A stretch of DNA of 64,000 bases from Sipunculus nudus (GCA_026874595.1 CM049318.1:29106956-29170955), one strand, 5' to 3'; shown: positions 48,801 through 54,447, numbered from the stretch's first letter. The notes: generated by a model from the letters alone, not told the origin. Program-made: numbers and translations.

Positions 48801-49270
48801 TTTAATATTTAAACAGAAACACTCAACCTCTTTCTATTTCACACATCACCACCTTCTAAATATTAACGATCAAAAGCTGTGCATATCCTGAAGATTCAAT
48901 CAGTGGAATTCGCTGAACTAATCCGTCATACAGTATCATGTATATATACTTGACATCTGGCCTTTCAGTTGTATATTAGCACTGTTAACATCTCAAATGA
49001 TCGATTACCAATGACAATCGATATAACAATTACTGTAGTTATCAGATCAGAGAGATCGCTCGCTTCCTGCTACCATGCCCGGCGGCACGTAAAATGTCAT
49101 TTTCAAGTATATGTATTATGTACACAGCTAACTGGACACAGGTGGACACACTCTGAAACGTTAAATAACATCAATTCGTATTTTGGGAAACATGGTAATG
49201 TAAATAAATACTTACCTAAGCTCGGGGCGGCCAGAAGTAGGACTAAACAGGCGGTGTGTAGGGAGATCAT
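235..49270 (-). CDS. Secreted protein with nine tandem FAMeT-like (Methyltransf_FA) domains, 21 coding exons
   Basis: Twenty-one exons join into an uninterrupted 4,068-nt frame (1,355 residues plus stop). A signal peptide (about residues 1-19, core LVLLLAA) is followed by nine repeats of roughly 145 residues at about 20-166, 168-310, 312-456, 458-614, 616-762, 764-906, 908-1051, 1053-1198 and 1200-1355. Each repeat has an N-terminal half ending in a pattern like F-x-V-x-A-C-x-x-A-x-[IL]-x-L, then a Y-E-[IV]-x-I-G strand, then a second Cys in an [IV]-L-x-C motif just before F-W-V-S-W, then a G-x-G turn. All nine copies keep both cysteines, so nine disulfides are plausible. The domain name comes from a proposed crustacean farnesoic acid O-methyltransferase; no SAM-binding Rossmann motif is visible, so enzyme activity should not be assumed. 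With no transmembrane segment, it looks like an extracellular adhesive or recognition protein (inference). Splicing phases agree at all 20 junctions, although isoforms cannot be excluded. Confidence 0.88.
1379..1634 (-). CDS. FAMeT gene exon 20 (first half of repeat 9)
   Basis: The acceptor is TGACAG and the donor is AA|GTGAGT. The exon encodes GDTYQFYG, then FRVRACEDIRIRL, a Y-T-V-R-F-G strand and LLNC, so it carries both repeat cysteines. It enters in phase 1 and leaves in phase 2. Confidence 0.87.
1850..1866 (+). repeat. G-rich simple repeat
   Basis: This short G-rich run (ggggtggggggtggggggt) lies in intron 19. Similar poly-G and poly-C runs recur across the window. Confidence 0.6.
2137..2413 (-). 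CDS. FAMeT gene exon 19 (second half of repeat 8)
   Basis: The exon begins in phase 0 after TTTACAG and ends CAG G|GTATGA in phase 1. It encodes NILSC, LWVTW and IRLGQG, the canonical second half of the repeat, and ends near EWDFSNTQ. Confidence 0.88.
2852..3015 (-). CDS. FAMeT gene exon 18 (first half of repeat 8)
   Basis: The acceptor is TTTCAG and the donor GAG|GTATAG (phase 0). The product includes FRVKACMQANLIL and stops at YNAYE, exactly where the Y-E strand of the domain begins; exon 19 continues it as ISLNN. Confidence 0.87.
3016..4150 (-). other. Intron 17, no gene seen
   Basis: AT-rich intron between exons 17 and 18. I see no open frame with domain similarity, and no recognisable RNA gene on either strand. 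Confidence 0.6.
4151..4461 (-). CDS. FAMeT gene exon 17 (second half of repeat 7)
   Basis: The exon enters in phase 2 after CTACAG and leaves in phase 1 at TCA G|GTACAT. It encodes YEAVIGANNN, DILSC, FWFSW and FHIGAGD. Here the IG strand and the whole second half share one exon, unlike repeats 3 and 5. Confidence 0.88.
5266..5389 (-). CDS. FAMeT gene exon 16 (first half of repeat 7)
   Basis: The acceptor is CTTTCAG and the donor ACAG|GTAAGG. It encodes the N-terminal half of the repeat, with FKVRQCRGARIAL holding the first repeat cysteine. Both flanking phases agree with exons 15 and 17. Confidence 0.86.
5792..5961 (-). CDS. FAMeT gene exon 15 (end of repeat 6)
   Basis: The exon enters in phase 2 after TTTTGCAG and leaves in phase 1 at AGA G|GTTAGT. 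It begins directly at FFWVSW and contains LETGRG, so the intron splits the repeat just after its second cysteine (in exon 14). Confidence 0.87.
6033..6107 (+). repeat. (GA)n microsatellite
   Basis: About 24 uninterrupted GA dinucleotides are followed by an imperfect GA-rich stretch, in the intron upstream of exon 15. It produces long meaningless RE/SL frames on the two strands. Confidence 0.95.
7396..7519 (-). CDS. FAMeT gene exon 14 (middle of repeat 6)
   Basis: The acceptor is TTCCAG and the donor CCCAG|GTAGGT. The exon encodes EFTFGSNENTLTVLRDG and ends in GILNC, completing the second cysteine motif of repeat 6. It enters in phase 1 and leaves in phase 2. Confidence 0.86.
7613..7810 (+). 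repeat. 35-bp minisatellite
   Basis: Nearly six tandem copies of a 35-bp AT-rich unit (core ATGATAACATGTTTATGCCA) lie in intron 13, about 95 bp upstream of the exon 14 acceptor on the minus strand. The units differ by only a few substitutions. Confidence 0.92.
7838..7925. mobile_element. MITE-like fragment of the GGTGGTCG family
   Basis: This fragment shares the accACCTCGgtctaAGGACCA... GGTGGTCGTAATT pattern with stretches near 32,660, 37,122, 41,480 and 47,925. It appears to be a truncated copy of a palindromic non-autonomous element. Confidence 0.5.
7932..8066 (+). repeat. Duplicated (TA)n microsatellite block
   Basis: Two (TA)n tracts of about 38 bp each are flanked on both sides by the same sequence (TTTCAA before, AAATCAATGTAATAC after). 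The whole block was therefore duplicated in tandem, with a unit of about 76 bp. Confidence 0.88.
8298..8435 (-). CDS. FAMeT gene exon 13 (first half of repeat 6)
   Basis: The acceptor is CACCAG and the donor TCA C|GTAAGT. The exon encodes FFRVQACADASLLL, the first conserved cysteine motif. It enters and leaves in phase 1. Confidence 0.87.
8845..8955. mobile_element. hAT-type MITE end fragment (tentative)
   Basis: A CAGGGGCGGATC start, followed by a degenerate G-rich segment and a 14-G run, resembles the termini of widespread non-autonomous hAT-like elements. A second similar start, CAGGGGCGGATT, occurs at about 60,851. Neither has a recognisable partner terminus. Confidence 0.35.
9197..10135. 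mobile_element. Non-autonomous TIR element of about 0.94 kb
   Basis: A 24-bp perfect terminal inverted repeat at 9,217-9,240 and 10,098-10,121 (core CTCACCGGATTGCACGAACG) is extended outward by an imperfect TAAGGC/GCCTTA match. The interior is built from degenerate ACGGA-containing words on the left and TCCGT words on the right, making the element largely palindromic. It contains no transposase frame, so it depends on another element for movement. Confidence 0.75.
10136..10905 (-). repeat. Minisatellite of about 50 bp containing copies of the exon 12 splice donor
   Basis: About fifteen units follow the gene in intron 12 and run into the 3' end of exon 12. On the minus strand each unit reads roughly ACAGCAATAACAAAG|GTTTATCTC, then about 16 nt on ACACACAG|GTAACAC. 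The true junction is AACAATATAG|GTATATCTC, so the array carries the last ~15 nt of the exon and its donor many times over. It abuts the TIR element that ends at 10,135. Confidence 0.88.
10889..11027 (-). CDS. FAMeT gene exon 12 (end of repeat 5)
   Basis: The exon begins in phase 0 after TATTTTAG with MGTGGT, completing the G-x-G turn of repeat 5, and ends ATA G|GTATAT in phase 1. The last ~15 nt belong to the minisatellite unit that fills the intron, so other donors in the array could in principle be used. Confidence 0.8.
13210..14668. repeat. Two tandem copies of a ~680-bp dispersed repeat with GACGG tail
   Basis: The segment around 13,341-13,840 is repeated about 680 bp later (14,019-14,520), including CATCTAACTGTATG. 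The second copy continues into a (GACG)n-rich tail and ends CAGCTGAGCTAAAAA. This end structure is typical of an old interspersed element family; coding capacity is not visible. Confidence 0.7.
14799..14961 (+). repeat. Left member of a ~163-bp inverted repeat pair
   Basis: This segment starts CCACAGGCACTCGTTTC and ends GAATTATCCGCTT. It matches the reverse complement of 19,365-19,523 with few differences. The two copies are 4.4 kb apart in opposite orientation. Confidence 0.8.
15000..15570 (+). repeat. Two copies of a ~330-bp unit containing AAGATGGCGGCCAAGATGGC
   Basis: Both copies (about 15,000-15,235 and 15,335-15,570) contain the AAGATGGCGGCCAAGATGGC word followed by GCATTGCAAGT. Reading through it gives repeated QDGGQDG frames that are artefacts of the repeat rather than genes. 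Confidence 0.75.
15743..15955 (+). mobile_element. SINE-like element, copy 1
   Basis: Starting GGACAGTCG and running through CGCTCGGCTCTCTTCACTGG and GCTATGAGAGTGG to TACAATCAATGTAAAA, this sequence matches a second copy at 40,708-40,942 along its length. The better copy has a tRNA B-box-like GGGTTCGATCC, suggesting a tRNA-derived head. This copy is diverged. Confidence 0.65.
17500..18800 (+). repeat. Degenerate tandem duplication of ~0.76-0.79 kb
   Basis: CCAGCAAATGACACTTTCAT occurs at about 17,992 and 18,784, and TTCAAATA...TTTACATGAATG-like segments recur about 760 bp apart. The second copy is interrupted near 18.2-18.4 kb. Confidence 0.55.
19365..19523 (-). repeat. Right member of a ~163-bp inverted repeat pair
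   Basis: This is the reverse complement of 14,799-14,961. Homology stops sharply at the CCACAGGC end and at the GCGGATAA end. It could be half of a palindromic element that was copied separately or the ends of a decayed transposon. Confidence 0.8.
19859..20033. repeat. Near-perfect 72-bp palindrome
   Basis: The arms at 19,859-19,930 and 19,962-20,033 are reverse complements with about two mismatches, around a 31-nt spacer. The arms begin GTTATAGCCCAATGAAATG. The spacer repeats parts of the arm (CGGCTTGTGTCA and CATGGCAGG). It may be a MITE or a structure able to form a cruciform. Confidence 0.93.
22664..22794 (-). CDS. FAMeT gene exon 11 (middle of repeat 5)
   Basis: The exon encodes VVIKDG, the second cysteine in AVPMC and MWVSWSNGFLT, and ends ACC|GTAAGT in phase 0. 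Two in-frame acceptors 6 nt apart, GCGGCAG (exon to 22,794) and TTTTAG (exon to 22,800), would give G-E-R-R or A-A-G-E-R-R after the FVI strand. The shorter form restores the family's I-G. Confidence 0.84.
23100..23172 (+). repeat. (TA)n/(TG)n compound microsatellite
   Basis: Runs of TATATA change into TGTGTG within intron 10. This is simple sequence only. Confidence 0.85.
23316..23489 (-). CDS. FAMeT gene exon 10 (first half of repeat 5)
   Basis: The acceptor is TTAACAG and the donor ATC G|GTAAGA. It encodes FPFSVSTCSNASVGL, the first cysteine motif, and ends in YEFVI, just before the glycine of the I-G strand. The acceptor lies at the edge of a minisatellite that repeats similar acceptors. 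Confidence 0.86.
23480..23970 (-). repeat. Degenerate minisatellite containing acceptor-like units next to exon 10
   Basis: On the minus strand units of about 45-51 bp end in sequences such as ATATGTTTTGACAG or ATTCTTGACAG, much like the true exon 10 acceptor (TATGTCTTAACAG|AGCCCC). Several units also repeat the AGCCCC or AGCCAC exon start. About eight to ten units can be traced, more diverged with distance from the exon. Confidence 0.8.
24345..24705 (+). repeat. Dispersed satellite array A (three monomers)
   Basis: Three monomers of about 120 bp each contain ATTGTAGGTGGCACCACC, CAGTCTTGTATACGA-, and CAGGCTGATATATCAAA-like blocks in the same order. The same blocks form a longer array at about 51,700-52,930 in the second gene. 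Confidence 0.75.
24780..25400 (+). repeat. Low-copy tandem words (CTGCACTGAGTGAACTC; GAGGTGATCACATG)
   Basis: CTGCACTGAGTGAACTCTTGACC-like words occur five or more times, and a 24-bp GAGGTGATCACATG unit is repeated about four times between 25,200 and 25,302. No gene is visible. Confidence 0.7.
25820..28125. repeat. Four partial copies of a ~480-bp interspersed repeat
   Basis: Blocks such as GTACAAAAAAAGGC-T-ATGCAGGTGGCG, AACTCAGCCAAAATTCACCG and TATGGGTTAATGTACAGA recur at about 25.8-26.3, 26.3-26.8, 27.2-27.6 and 27.6-28.1 kb. The last copy ends in a GACGGACGACGG tail and CACACCATCGCATAAGCTCA. The minus-strand open frame at 27,802-28,107 comes from this tail and is not a gene. Confidence 0.75.
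28432..28905 (-). CDS. FAMeT gene exon 9 (complete repeat 4 in one exon)
   Basis: This 474-nt exon holds a whole repeat: FRTRACSDATVIL, the INIGANDNTKTSIR strand, VLICQ, FWVRW, IDFGNGR and a C-terminal AFWEVGTPE. It enters after GTTTTAG and leaves at GAA G|GTTTGT, both in phase 1. All other repeats are split into two or three exons. The frame remains open for another 80 codons past the donor. Confidence 0.88.
29117..29390 (-). mobile_element. Short interspersed element, copy in reverse orientation
   Basis: The reverse complement of this stretch matches 44,142-44,415: both begin TTAAAGGGG, pass through GGAGCTTTTATAAAAA and GGGGCTCGCCAAAA, and end near GAAAGGTCAC and a GCATGC-like word. No coding potential is visible. 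Confidence 0.7.
30781..31002 (-). CDS. FAMeT gene exon 8 (second half of repeat 3)
   Basis: The acceptor is TTTCCAG and the donor GGA G|GTAAGG. It encodes QILDC, RFWVSW and IQVGQG and ends in ALWRTAREG. It enters and leaves in phase 1. Confidence 0.88.
32128..32194 (-). CDS. FAMeT gene exon 7 (67-nt exon, repeat 3)
   Basis: This small exon encodes IVIGAYMNMQTTLRDINGV, the I-G strand of repeat 3. It begins in phase 0 after TTTTCAG and ends CGA G|GTATGA in phase 1. It joins YDYE from exon 6 to exactly the family consensus. Confidence 0.86.
32655..32760. mobile_element. MITE-like fragment of the GGTGGTCG family
   Basis: CACGATTAGACAACCACGTC, GCGACCACATCACCGAGGTC and a CGTAATTTCCAGG end resemble the fragment at 7,838-7,925. 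It is truncated and has no frame of its own. Confidence 0.45.
32896..33044 (-). CDS. FAMeT gene exon 6 (first half of repeat 3)
   Basis: The acceptor is TCCACAG and the donor GAG|GTTAGT. It encodes FEFELNACMDAALGL and ends at YDYE in phase 0. Confidence 0.88.
33600..33893 (-). CDS. FAMeT gene exon 5 (second half of repeat 2), GC donor
   Basis: The exon begins after CCGCCAG with EAVELRYEVVLQN, and encodes NILHC, YFWVSW and VEVGTG. It ends LSP with the donor CCAG|GCAAGT, a GC-AG type splice site with the strong consensus such introns usually have. Only this donor keeps the phase needed by exon 6. Confidence 0.84.
35090..35175. repeat. 86-bp inverted repeat
   Basis: The arms AGACTGGTACCCGCTCTATT and AATAGAGCAGGGTACCAGTCT are reverse complements with one inserted base, around a ~40-nt centre. 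ACGACG-like words flank both sides. This could be a minimal MITE. Confidence 0.8.
37122..37309. mobile_element. Palindromic MITE (GTGAAACCTG termini)
   Basis: The left end TACCGTGAAACCTG and the right end CAGGTTTCACTGTA form terminal inverted repeats. Internal GAGACCACC and GATGGTCTTT words continue the symmetry. About 188 bp with no coding capacity. Confidence 0.75.
38090..38227 (-). CDS. FAMeT gene exon 4 (first half of repeat 2)
   Basis: The acceptor is TCTGAAAG and the donor ATA A|GTACGG. It encodes VFRLSACEEAHIGLAAGI with the first cysteine motif of repeat 2. It enters and leaves in phase 1 and joins exon 5 directly. Confidence 0.85.
38707..38951 (-). CDS. FAMeT gene exon 3 (second half of repeat 1)
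   Basis: The exon enters in phase 2 after TTTACAG and leaves in phase 1 at TCC G|GTAAAT. It encodes SPNLVACQ, PLWVTWNEAYNLIRGG and the end of repeat 1. Confidence 0.87.
38965..39325 (+). repeat. 34-bp minisatellite upstream of exon 3
   Basis: About ten copies of a 34-bp unit (ATTCTGGTGGCCTCAACATA core) begin 14 bp from the exon 3 acceptor. On the minus strand each unit contains AATGTTACAG, close to the true acceptor ACTTTACAG. Confidence 0.9.
40708..40942 (+). mobile_element. SINE-like element, copy 2 (better preserved)
   Basis: The copy shows a tRNA-like head with GGGGTAACACGTTCGGC (A-box region) and CGGGTTCGATCC (B box), a body with GGTTTTCTCCGGGTTCTCCGG and an AT-rich end TACAATCCATGTAAAATAA. 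It matches the diverged copy at 15,743-15,955. Confidence 0.72.
40988..41186 (-). CDS. FAMeT gene exon 2 (first half of repeat 1)
   Basis: After acceptor ATACAG the exon completes Gly19 and encodes DFYQLRTEAG and IFLARICAGSLRLVF. It ends AGC AG|GTCGGT in phase 2. The join to exon 1 (SLG|DFYQ) gives a natural signal peptidase site. Confidence 0.87.
41480..41645. mobile_element. MITE of the GGTGGTCG family
   Basis: The left part CCTGACGACCACCCCGCTTA and the right part GGTGGTCGTGTTAGCGAGGC are an imperfect inverted pair. The element ends CTTTACTGTATA. This is the most complete copy of the family in the window. Confidence 0.65.
44142..44415 (+). mobile_element. Short interspersed element, forward copy
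   Basis: The sequence begins TTAAAGGGGCCCTGTCACC and ends in a 14-C run. The inverted copy is at 29,117-29,390. TTAAAGGGGCCCTGTCAC resembles the ends of the TIR element at 9,197-10,135, so they may share a transposase class. Confidence 0.7.
45836..45880 (+). repeat. (TA)n microsatellite
   Basis: About 20 TA dinucleotides in intron 1. Confidence 0.9.
46000..46230. mobile_element. Diverged member of a repeat family also at 57.4 and 59.5 kb
   Basis: CCGAATAAGTGAATG and CATGGCGGAGGCCTGCATTC followed by GTTAGAATGCA correspond to the ends of elements at 57,405-57,740 and 59,548-59,880. Confidence 0.5.
47925..48095. mobile_element. MITE-like fragment (GGTGGTC family)
   Basis: TACAGTGGAACCTTTCTTAA and TAAGACCACCTTTGG...AAGGGTGGTC words show an inverted arrangement like the other family members. 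Confidence 0.5.
49216..49270 (-). CDS. FAMeT gene exon 1 (signal peptide)
   Basis: The ATG at 49,268-49,270 begins MISLHTACLVLLLAAPSL, a classical signal peptide, and the exon ends TTA G|GTAAGT in phase 1. This start was preferred over an upstream in-frame ATG because it leaves a signal peptide at the very N terminus. A TAATAACAG just upstream could be an acceptor of a 5' UTR intron. Confidence 0.83.
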
Positions 49271-50439
49271 TTTGATTTTTACTGGGTGTGCTGTTATTAC
49301 AGCGGACTTTTCCTCCCAGTCTGCTGTCAGCACGGGCTACAGTCGCACCGTGAGAGTCCCGTGTGAGCAATGGGTAGGCGTTTATCCCTTGATCAAAGAT
49401 CCGAATTTTCCTAAGCATTACCCAGTGAACACTGTGTCATTAATGATTAAACTTGCATCCGATGTCTACAGGCCGCGGACTATGATAACATTGATAAAAA
49501 TGATGAATGTGATGTGTAGTTTGATGATTAACACAACAAAAACCGTACTCATGTACGAGATGGTATTTACTGCCGGTATTCTTATCTAAAGGTTTGTCTG
49601 AATCATAAATTATCTTGCAGTAGCTTGCTGTTTTCAGATAACAAGGTTCATTCATTGTTAAAGAATCTCATATGTTTCTAACTGGCGTCTTTTTAACAAG
49701 ATGGTGAAAGACTGCAGACGCTGGCCCTGCCGCCATCTGGATGGTGAAGAGTGAACCACAATTTAACATACTATTTAATTCTTGTATCTTCAGGGACAAC
49801 CGAGATGAAGTAACTTGTGTAAATTTTTTTAAAGGAGACTATTCTGATATGTGAGGTTTATTAAGTAAAGATTATCCCTTGAACTATCATAACAATATAG
49901 ATCATATAATGTCGATCAGAGCGCACAGGTGCTGTTTGTATATTTACATCCACCCGTTTACATCATGTGTGTGTGTGTGTGGGCGGGGGGGGGAGGGGGA
50001 GGGGCTGACAAAAAAAAATATTCAACAAGATCAACACATTTGAAACCAACAACCTTCATTTACAACCATTTTCTGTGCGCATTTACCGTGTTTAAAAAAA
50101 ATTTTATAGATAGACAGGTTCATACATCCATCAAAGAGGCGCTTGCTTGTATTTCACTTTCACGAGCAGGCTATTTGATGTTAACTGTACTTTTTATAAT
50201 TTTATTTGTGTGCGTGTATCTTTAGGTAACCGCCTCCATTTTTCTATATGCTTGCTCGATTAAGTATATACATCTACAGATTTAATTTCAGTTTAGAACT
50301 ACGTGACGGGATGGCAGCACACGTACGCCTCCCCTCATTCGTATTCTGGTGTCAACTAGGCCTGGTACCTACCGTACCTAGGACGTATAATCAATCCCCT
50401 TGCTCAGTCAACCCCCGAGTAGATCATTAGGTTTCGTCA

Positions 50440-50700
50440 TATGAGGGCTGGTGAGCGATATGTGAAAGATGAAAAGTTTTGGTCAAACGTTTTGGCTTAA
50501 AATGAGTCCACAAGCTTTTCAAGAGGTTGGTCCTGTGGCCTTGAGACATGTGAAAAATGAAAGGTTTGTGTGAAATTAAGCTTGGCTTAATATTTGTTCA
50601 CAAGGCAATTCCGGACGGTCGCACAGACGGACGGACGGAAGGAGGCGTTACTATGTCTCCTCCGGCAACTTCGTTGCGAGGTAATAACAAAACACAAGTG
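50440..50700 (+). mobile_element. Interspersed repeat with GACGGACGG tail
   Basis: Two internal imperfect repeats (ATGTGAAAGATGAAAAG / ATGTGAAAAATGAAAGG) are followed by CGCACAGACGGACGGACGG and GTTGCGAGGTAATAAC. The tail is like those at 14.6 and 28.1 kb. Confidence 0.5.
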
Positions 50701-51125
50701 TGAACACAACACGTATTCGTATGGGTCGACTCTTAATTTTATTTGACATTTCCCGCCCGTAACAATAACGTATCAATTACCATTAACATACATGGTGTAC
50801 ACAAGTATATTATCCTCAAATGGCAGCCTTTGCTGCACGTAGTAATATAATACTAGAATAATTACAATTAATCATCTATTTTAGGAGACCTCGCTGGTAG
50901 AACTGTTAACATATCTCTCGTATCATTAACGCATATTTATATATTTACTTTTGATAAGACACCTTGATTATCTTTATGTAAACAAAGAAATCATAAGGAG
51001 GGTTACTTTACTGGATTATGATGCAAGTATGTAAAAGAGTGCCAAATTACATATATAAAAATATAGATATATATCGTCCAGGTATATATGTATTGATATG
51101 TTATTAACGTCGAATGTATTCACCT

Positions 51126-51131
51126 TTTATT
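51126..51131 (-). terminator. Polyadenylation signal of the PhyH gene
   Basis: AATAAA on the minus strand, about 28 nt downstream of the stop codon. The 3' UTR would be short. The position fits; no transcript end was seen. Confidence 0.55.
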
Positions 51132-51158
51132 AATAAAAAATTAATTAAAAACACATTT

Positions 51159-51277
51159 TCATGCTGCCGTCCAAATTTTGGGAAAAGTGTCACACATGAC
51201 TTTATCACCCGGATGTAAACCTCCCAGGACTGGTGGCGACACCTCCCATGGACGCTCGGCTAGTGTCGTGTCGTCAC
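51159..51277 (-). CDS. PhyH gene exon 6 (C terminus)
   Basis: After acceptor GTTTCAG the exon completes Gly236 and encodes ERPWEVSPPVLGG and the end FPKIWTAA, stopping at TGA. It is the family's usual C-terminal segment after the metal-binding barrel. Confidence 0.86.
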
Positions 51278-54200
51278 CTGAAACATGATTGCGAGTGAAC
51301 GCATTATTTAATTTCTTAAATTACGTAACCCCTCATGAAAGTTCTTGATTTTTTTACAAAAAATAATAAGCAATCAAAATTAAGATGGTTAAAAAATAAT
51401 GTTGGTGATTTAACAGTCATATACCTGTGATCTATTTTTATAGCTTGTCGGATGTGGTATTTGTTGTAACTTCCTCAGAGGTTTGTAAATTTAATCAGTA
51501 TGAACACATATGGTGCTTCTGTATTTTATTAATATTACAGTAAAAGAAGACATTTGGGAAGAAAACAGGCAGTCGACAAGCGACTACATATATCCGCCAA
51601 ATCACAGAGGCATAGGTAAAGTAAGGCACTGAATGTTCCTAACATGACATGATTACAAATTTTTGGCATCTGAGATGCCAATTAAACTCCCCATATATGT
51701 GCAATTTCAACAACACAGATCTGCAGATGGATACAAGATGAAATTGTATGTAGGTTACCCTAGCAGTCTTGTATACAAGATAAACCATTCCCGAGATCTA
51801 TAGACATGCAAATTTTCAGGTGCATCCATCAAACCACTCATGAGAAAAAGGCAATATATTCTAGGATGGTGGCACCACCTGTCTGGTCTTTGATGGATCT
51901 TCGCTATGGGAAAACGATTGTAGGTGGCGCCGTCAGGCTTGTGTACAAACTGCAAGTATCCAATATCTGTGGACATGTGCAGTTTCAGACTGATACATTA
52001 AACCAGTCCTGAGAAACATGCATGAACGTTTTTACAAAGGTGTGACAGTAGGTTGTGCCACTGCTCTCGTGAATAAGAAATCTACCCAAGACAGTTGCAC
52101 ATGCCAAATCTCAGGCCGAGATACATAAACTACTGAAACAGAAGTGCATTAATGTATTCTATAAAAATGGAACGGCAGGTGGCGCCACCTGTCTGGTTTA
52201 CAACAAAGCTGTCCAAGTTTCAGGCTGATACATTGAATCACGCCAGAGATATGAGAGATTTCCACCAAAACGAATGGCGAATGCCACGCGATCATCATTG
52301 CAGATGGCACCACCAGTCTTGAGAACCAGGTACAGGTATCTAAGATCTATGGACATGCGCAATTTCTGGCAAATACATCGAACCAATTATTATAAAAAAC
52401 AGATGGCAAATGCACGAGAAAAGGGCAAAAATGTATTCTACGAAAAGGGTAAGGTATGTGGTGCCACATCTCTGGTCTGCGAAAAAACTCTCCGAGATCG
52501 ATGGACATTCCAAATTTCAGACCGAAACATTGAACCACTCCTAAGATATGAGTGATTTTCACCCAAAGCAAACACATGGATGGATGCCACGCAATTTCGA
52601 TTGCAGATGGCGCGGCCAGTCTTTAGTACGAGATTCAGGTATCGAAAGATGTATGAACATGCAAAATTTCAGCCCAATACATCGAACCAATTATTATGAC
52701 AAACAGATGGCAAATACATGAACGTACGTCACGCGAAAATGATTTTAGGTGGCGCCATCAGTCTCAAATTCGAGATGGAGAGATCCAAGATCTATGAATA
52801 GACATGCACAGTTTCAGCCCAATAAATTGTACCACTCCTGAGATTTGGGCTGTTATCACCAAGACACCCAGATTCAAACTGCACGAAAAGGATAATGATT
52901 TGCAAGCGGCGCCACCAGTTTTTGTTACATACCGGTTCACATGTGACCGAATAATTATGATTGATTTCGGAAAGAGCGGTTGAAAGCTCTCAGAGCAGTT
53001 CTCCTCAAAACGAGCGCGGTGGCGGCGGCGGAACTCGCTTGAAAACACAATATTCGCAAAACACGGTGTTGGCGGATACAATAACATGCAAATTCCGTAA
53101 CAAGTTTTAAAATCTGAGAGCAGACTCTTTTCTACGGAAAGTTATTTGTATCAAAGGGACATAGTCGCCATGAAACACATCATAGAATACTGAAGATATG
53201 TGCTTTTACAAGCCGGAAATATTGGAAGTGTTGTTATACATTTTGCCATGTCAGGAATGTATATACGGATAGTCCATGCCAAATTTTCGAATTTATCGAA
53301 ATCTGATAATGAACATAGACAGTGGTCATATCCGTCTTTATTCCTGATGCTTTAGAGTTCCCCCGACTTTTATCGGTAATGTTTTTACATTTATTCTCAT
53401 ACAAAACTGACCTGATATGTTTCGTCAAGTGACAAATAAATGTAAAGATATTATGATACCCCTTTACAAAACCCTTGTCAGGCCTATAATTGAATATGGA
53501 AACCCTGTTTGGAGCCCTAATCTAAGGAAATATATAGATAATATAGAAGGAGTGCAGAGAAGATTCACAAAAAAGATTATTGGCACAAAAAACATGAATT
53601 ATCAAGAACGTCTGATGTATCTTAAGCTTCCTAGTTTAGAGTACAGAAGATTGAGAGGAGATCTTATTGAGGTTTACAAAATAATCCATGGAAAATATGA
53701 TCCTATAACCACCTCTTCTCTTATCAGTAAAAACAGAAATGAGAGAACAAGAGGACACATATTAAAACTTACTCAAAAGCACACCAAAACTCATGGTTTC
53801 CAGCACTTTTTTACTAATAGAATAATAACAGTTTGGAATAATCTTCCCGGGGAAACCGTAAATGCTGACTCATTAAATGGTTTTAAAAACAGACTGGATA
53901 AGGTTTCCCAAAATCATATGTATACTACTAACTTAAGTCAAAATTAGAAAGAGGAAAGACACTAAAACCTGAAGGATCCCCGGATACTAGATCTAAGTTA
54001 CTCAGAAATATATAAAACATAATACCTAGAGGGTCAAAGGCTTCAAGCCTAGAGCCATATCGTACTACTACTACTAATGAGGGAACTTTAGAGTGGTAAT
54101 GAAAGTAGCCACTAGATGGCAGCACAAAGTCTCAGGCGAAGCAGGGTCAGTGCGTCAGTCTAAAAACGCACAATACTGCAAAACAGTAGGGTTTTTATAA

Positions 54201-54392
54201 AGTAATCAATATTCCATTCCATGACATGGGAAAGTGCGTTTACCTAGCCATCGTGTAGAGAGGATTCGTCTGTGTTGGTCGGTCGTGTTTGCCGGAGCGC
54301 CATGCAGCGACAACATGTGGAAAACCACGCAGTCACCAGGCTAAAAATAAGTGTAGAAATATCATTTGTCCTTTCTCTCTCTCCCCCCTCTC

Positions 54393-54447
<55 letters not shown>

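Larger units (their letters stand above)
41187..49215 (-). other. Intron 1 (8.0 kb)
   Basis: Open frames here (for example 42,507-42,866 minus, 45,993-46,217 minus, 48,486-48,746 plus) show no domain signature. The intron contains the repeats listed at 41,480, 44,142, 45,836, 46,000 and 47,925. Confidence 0.6.
49271..51158. other. Intergenic region between the two genes
   Basis: This 1.9 kb should contain the promoter of gene 1 and the end of gene 2. I cannot place a convincing TATA box. The plus-strand open frame at 48,969-49,589 (206 codons) crosses exon 1 in antisense and has no recognisable domain. A G-rich run lies near 49,980 and an interspersed repeat with a GACGG tail at about 50,440-50,700. 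Confidence 0.6.

Noticed and set aside
48969-49589. Plus-strand open frame of 206 codons, the longest on that strand
   Set aside because: It lies antisense across the signal-peptide exon, shows no domain or biased composition typical of coding sequence, and is explained by chance.
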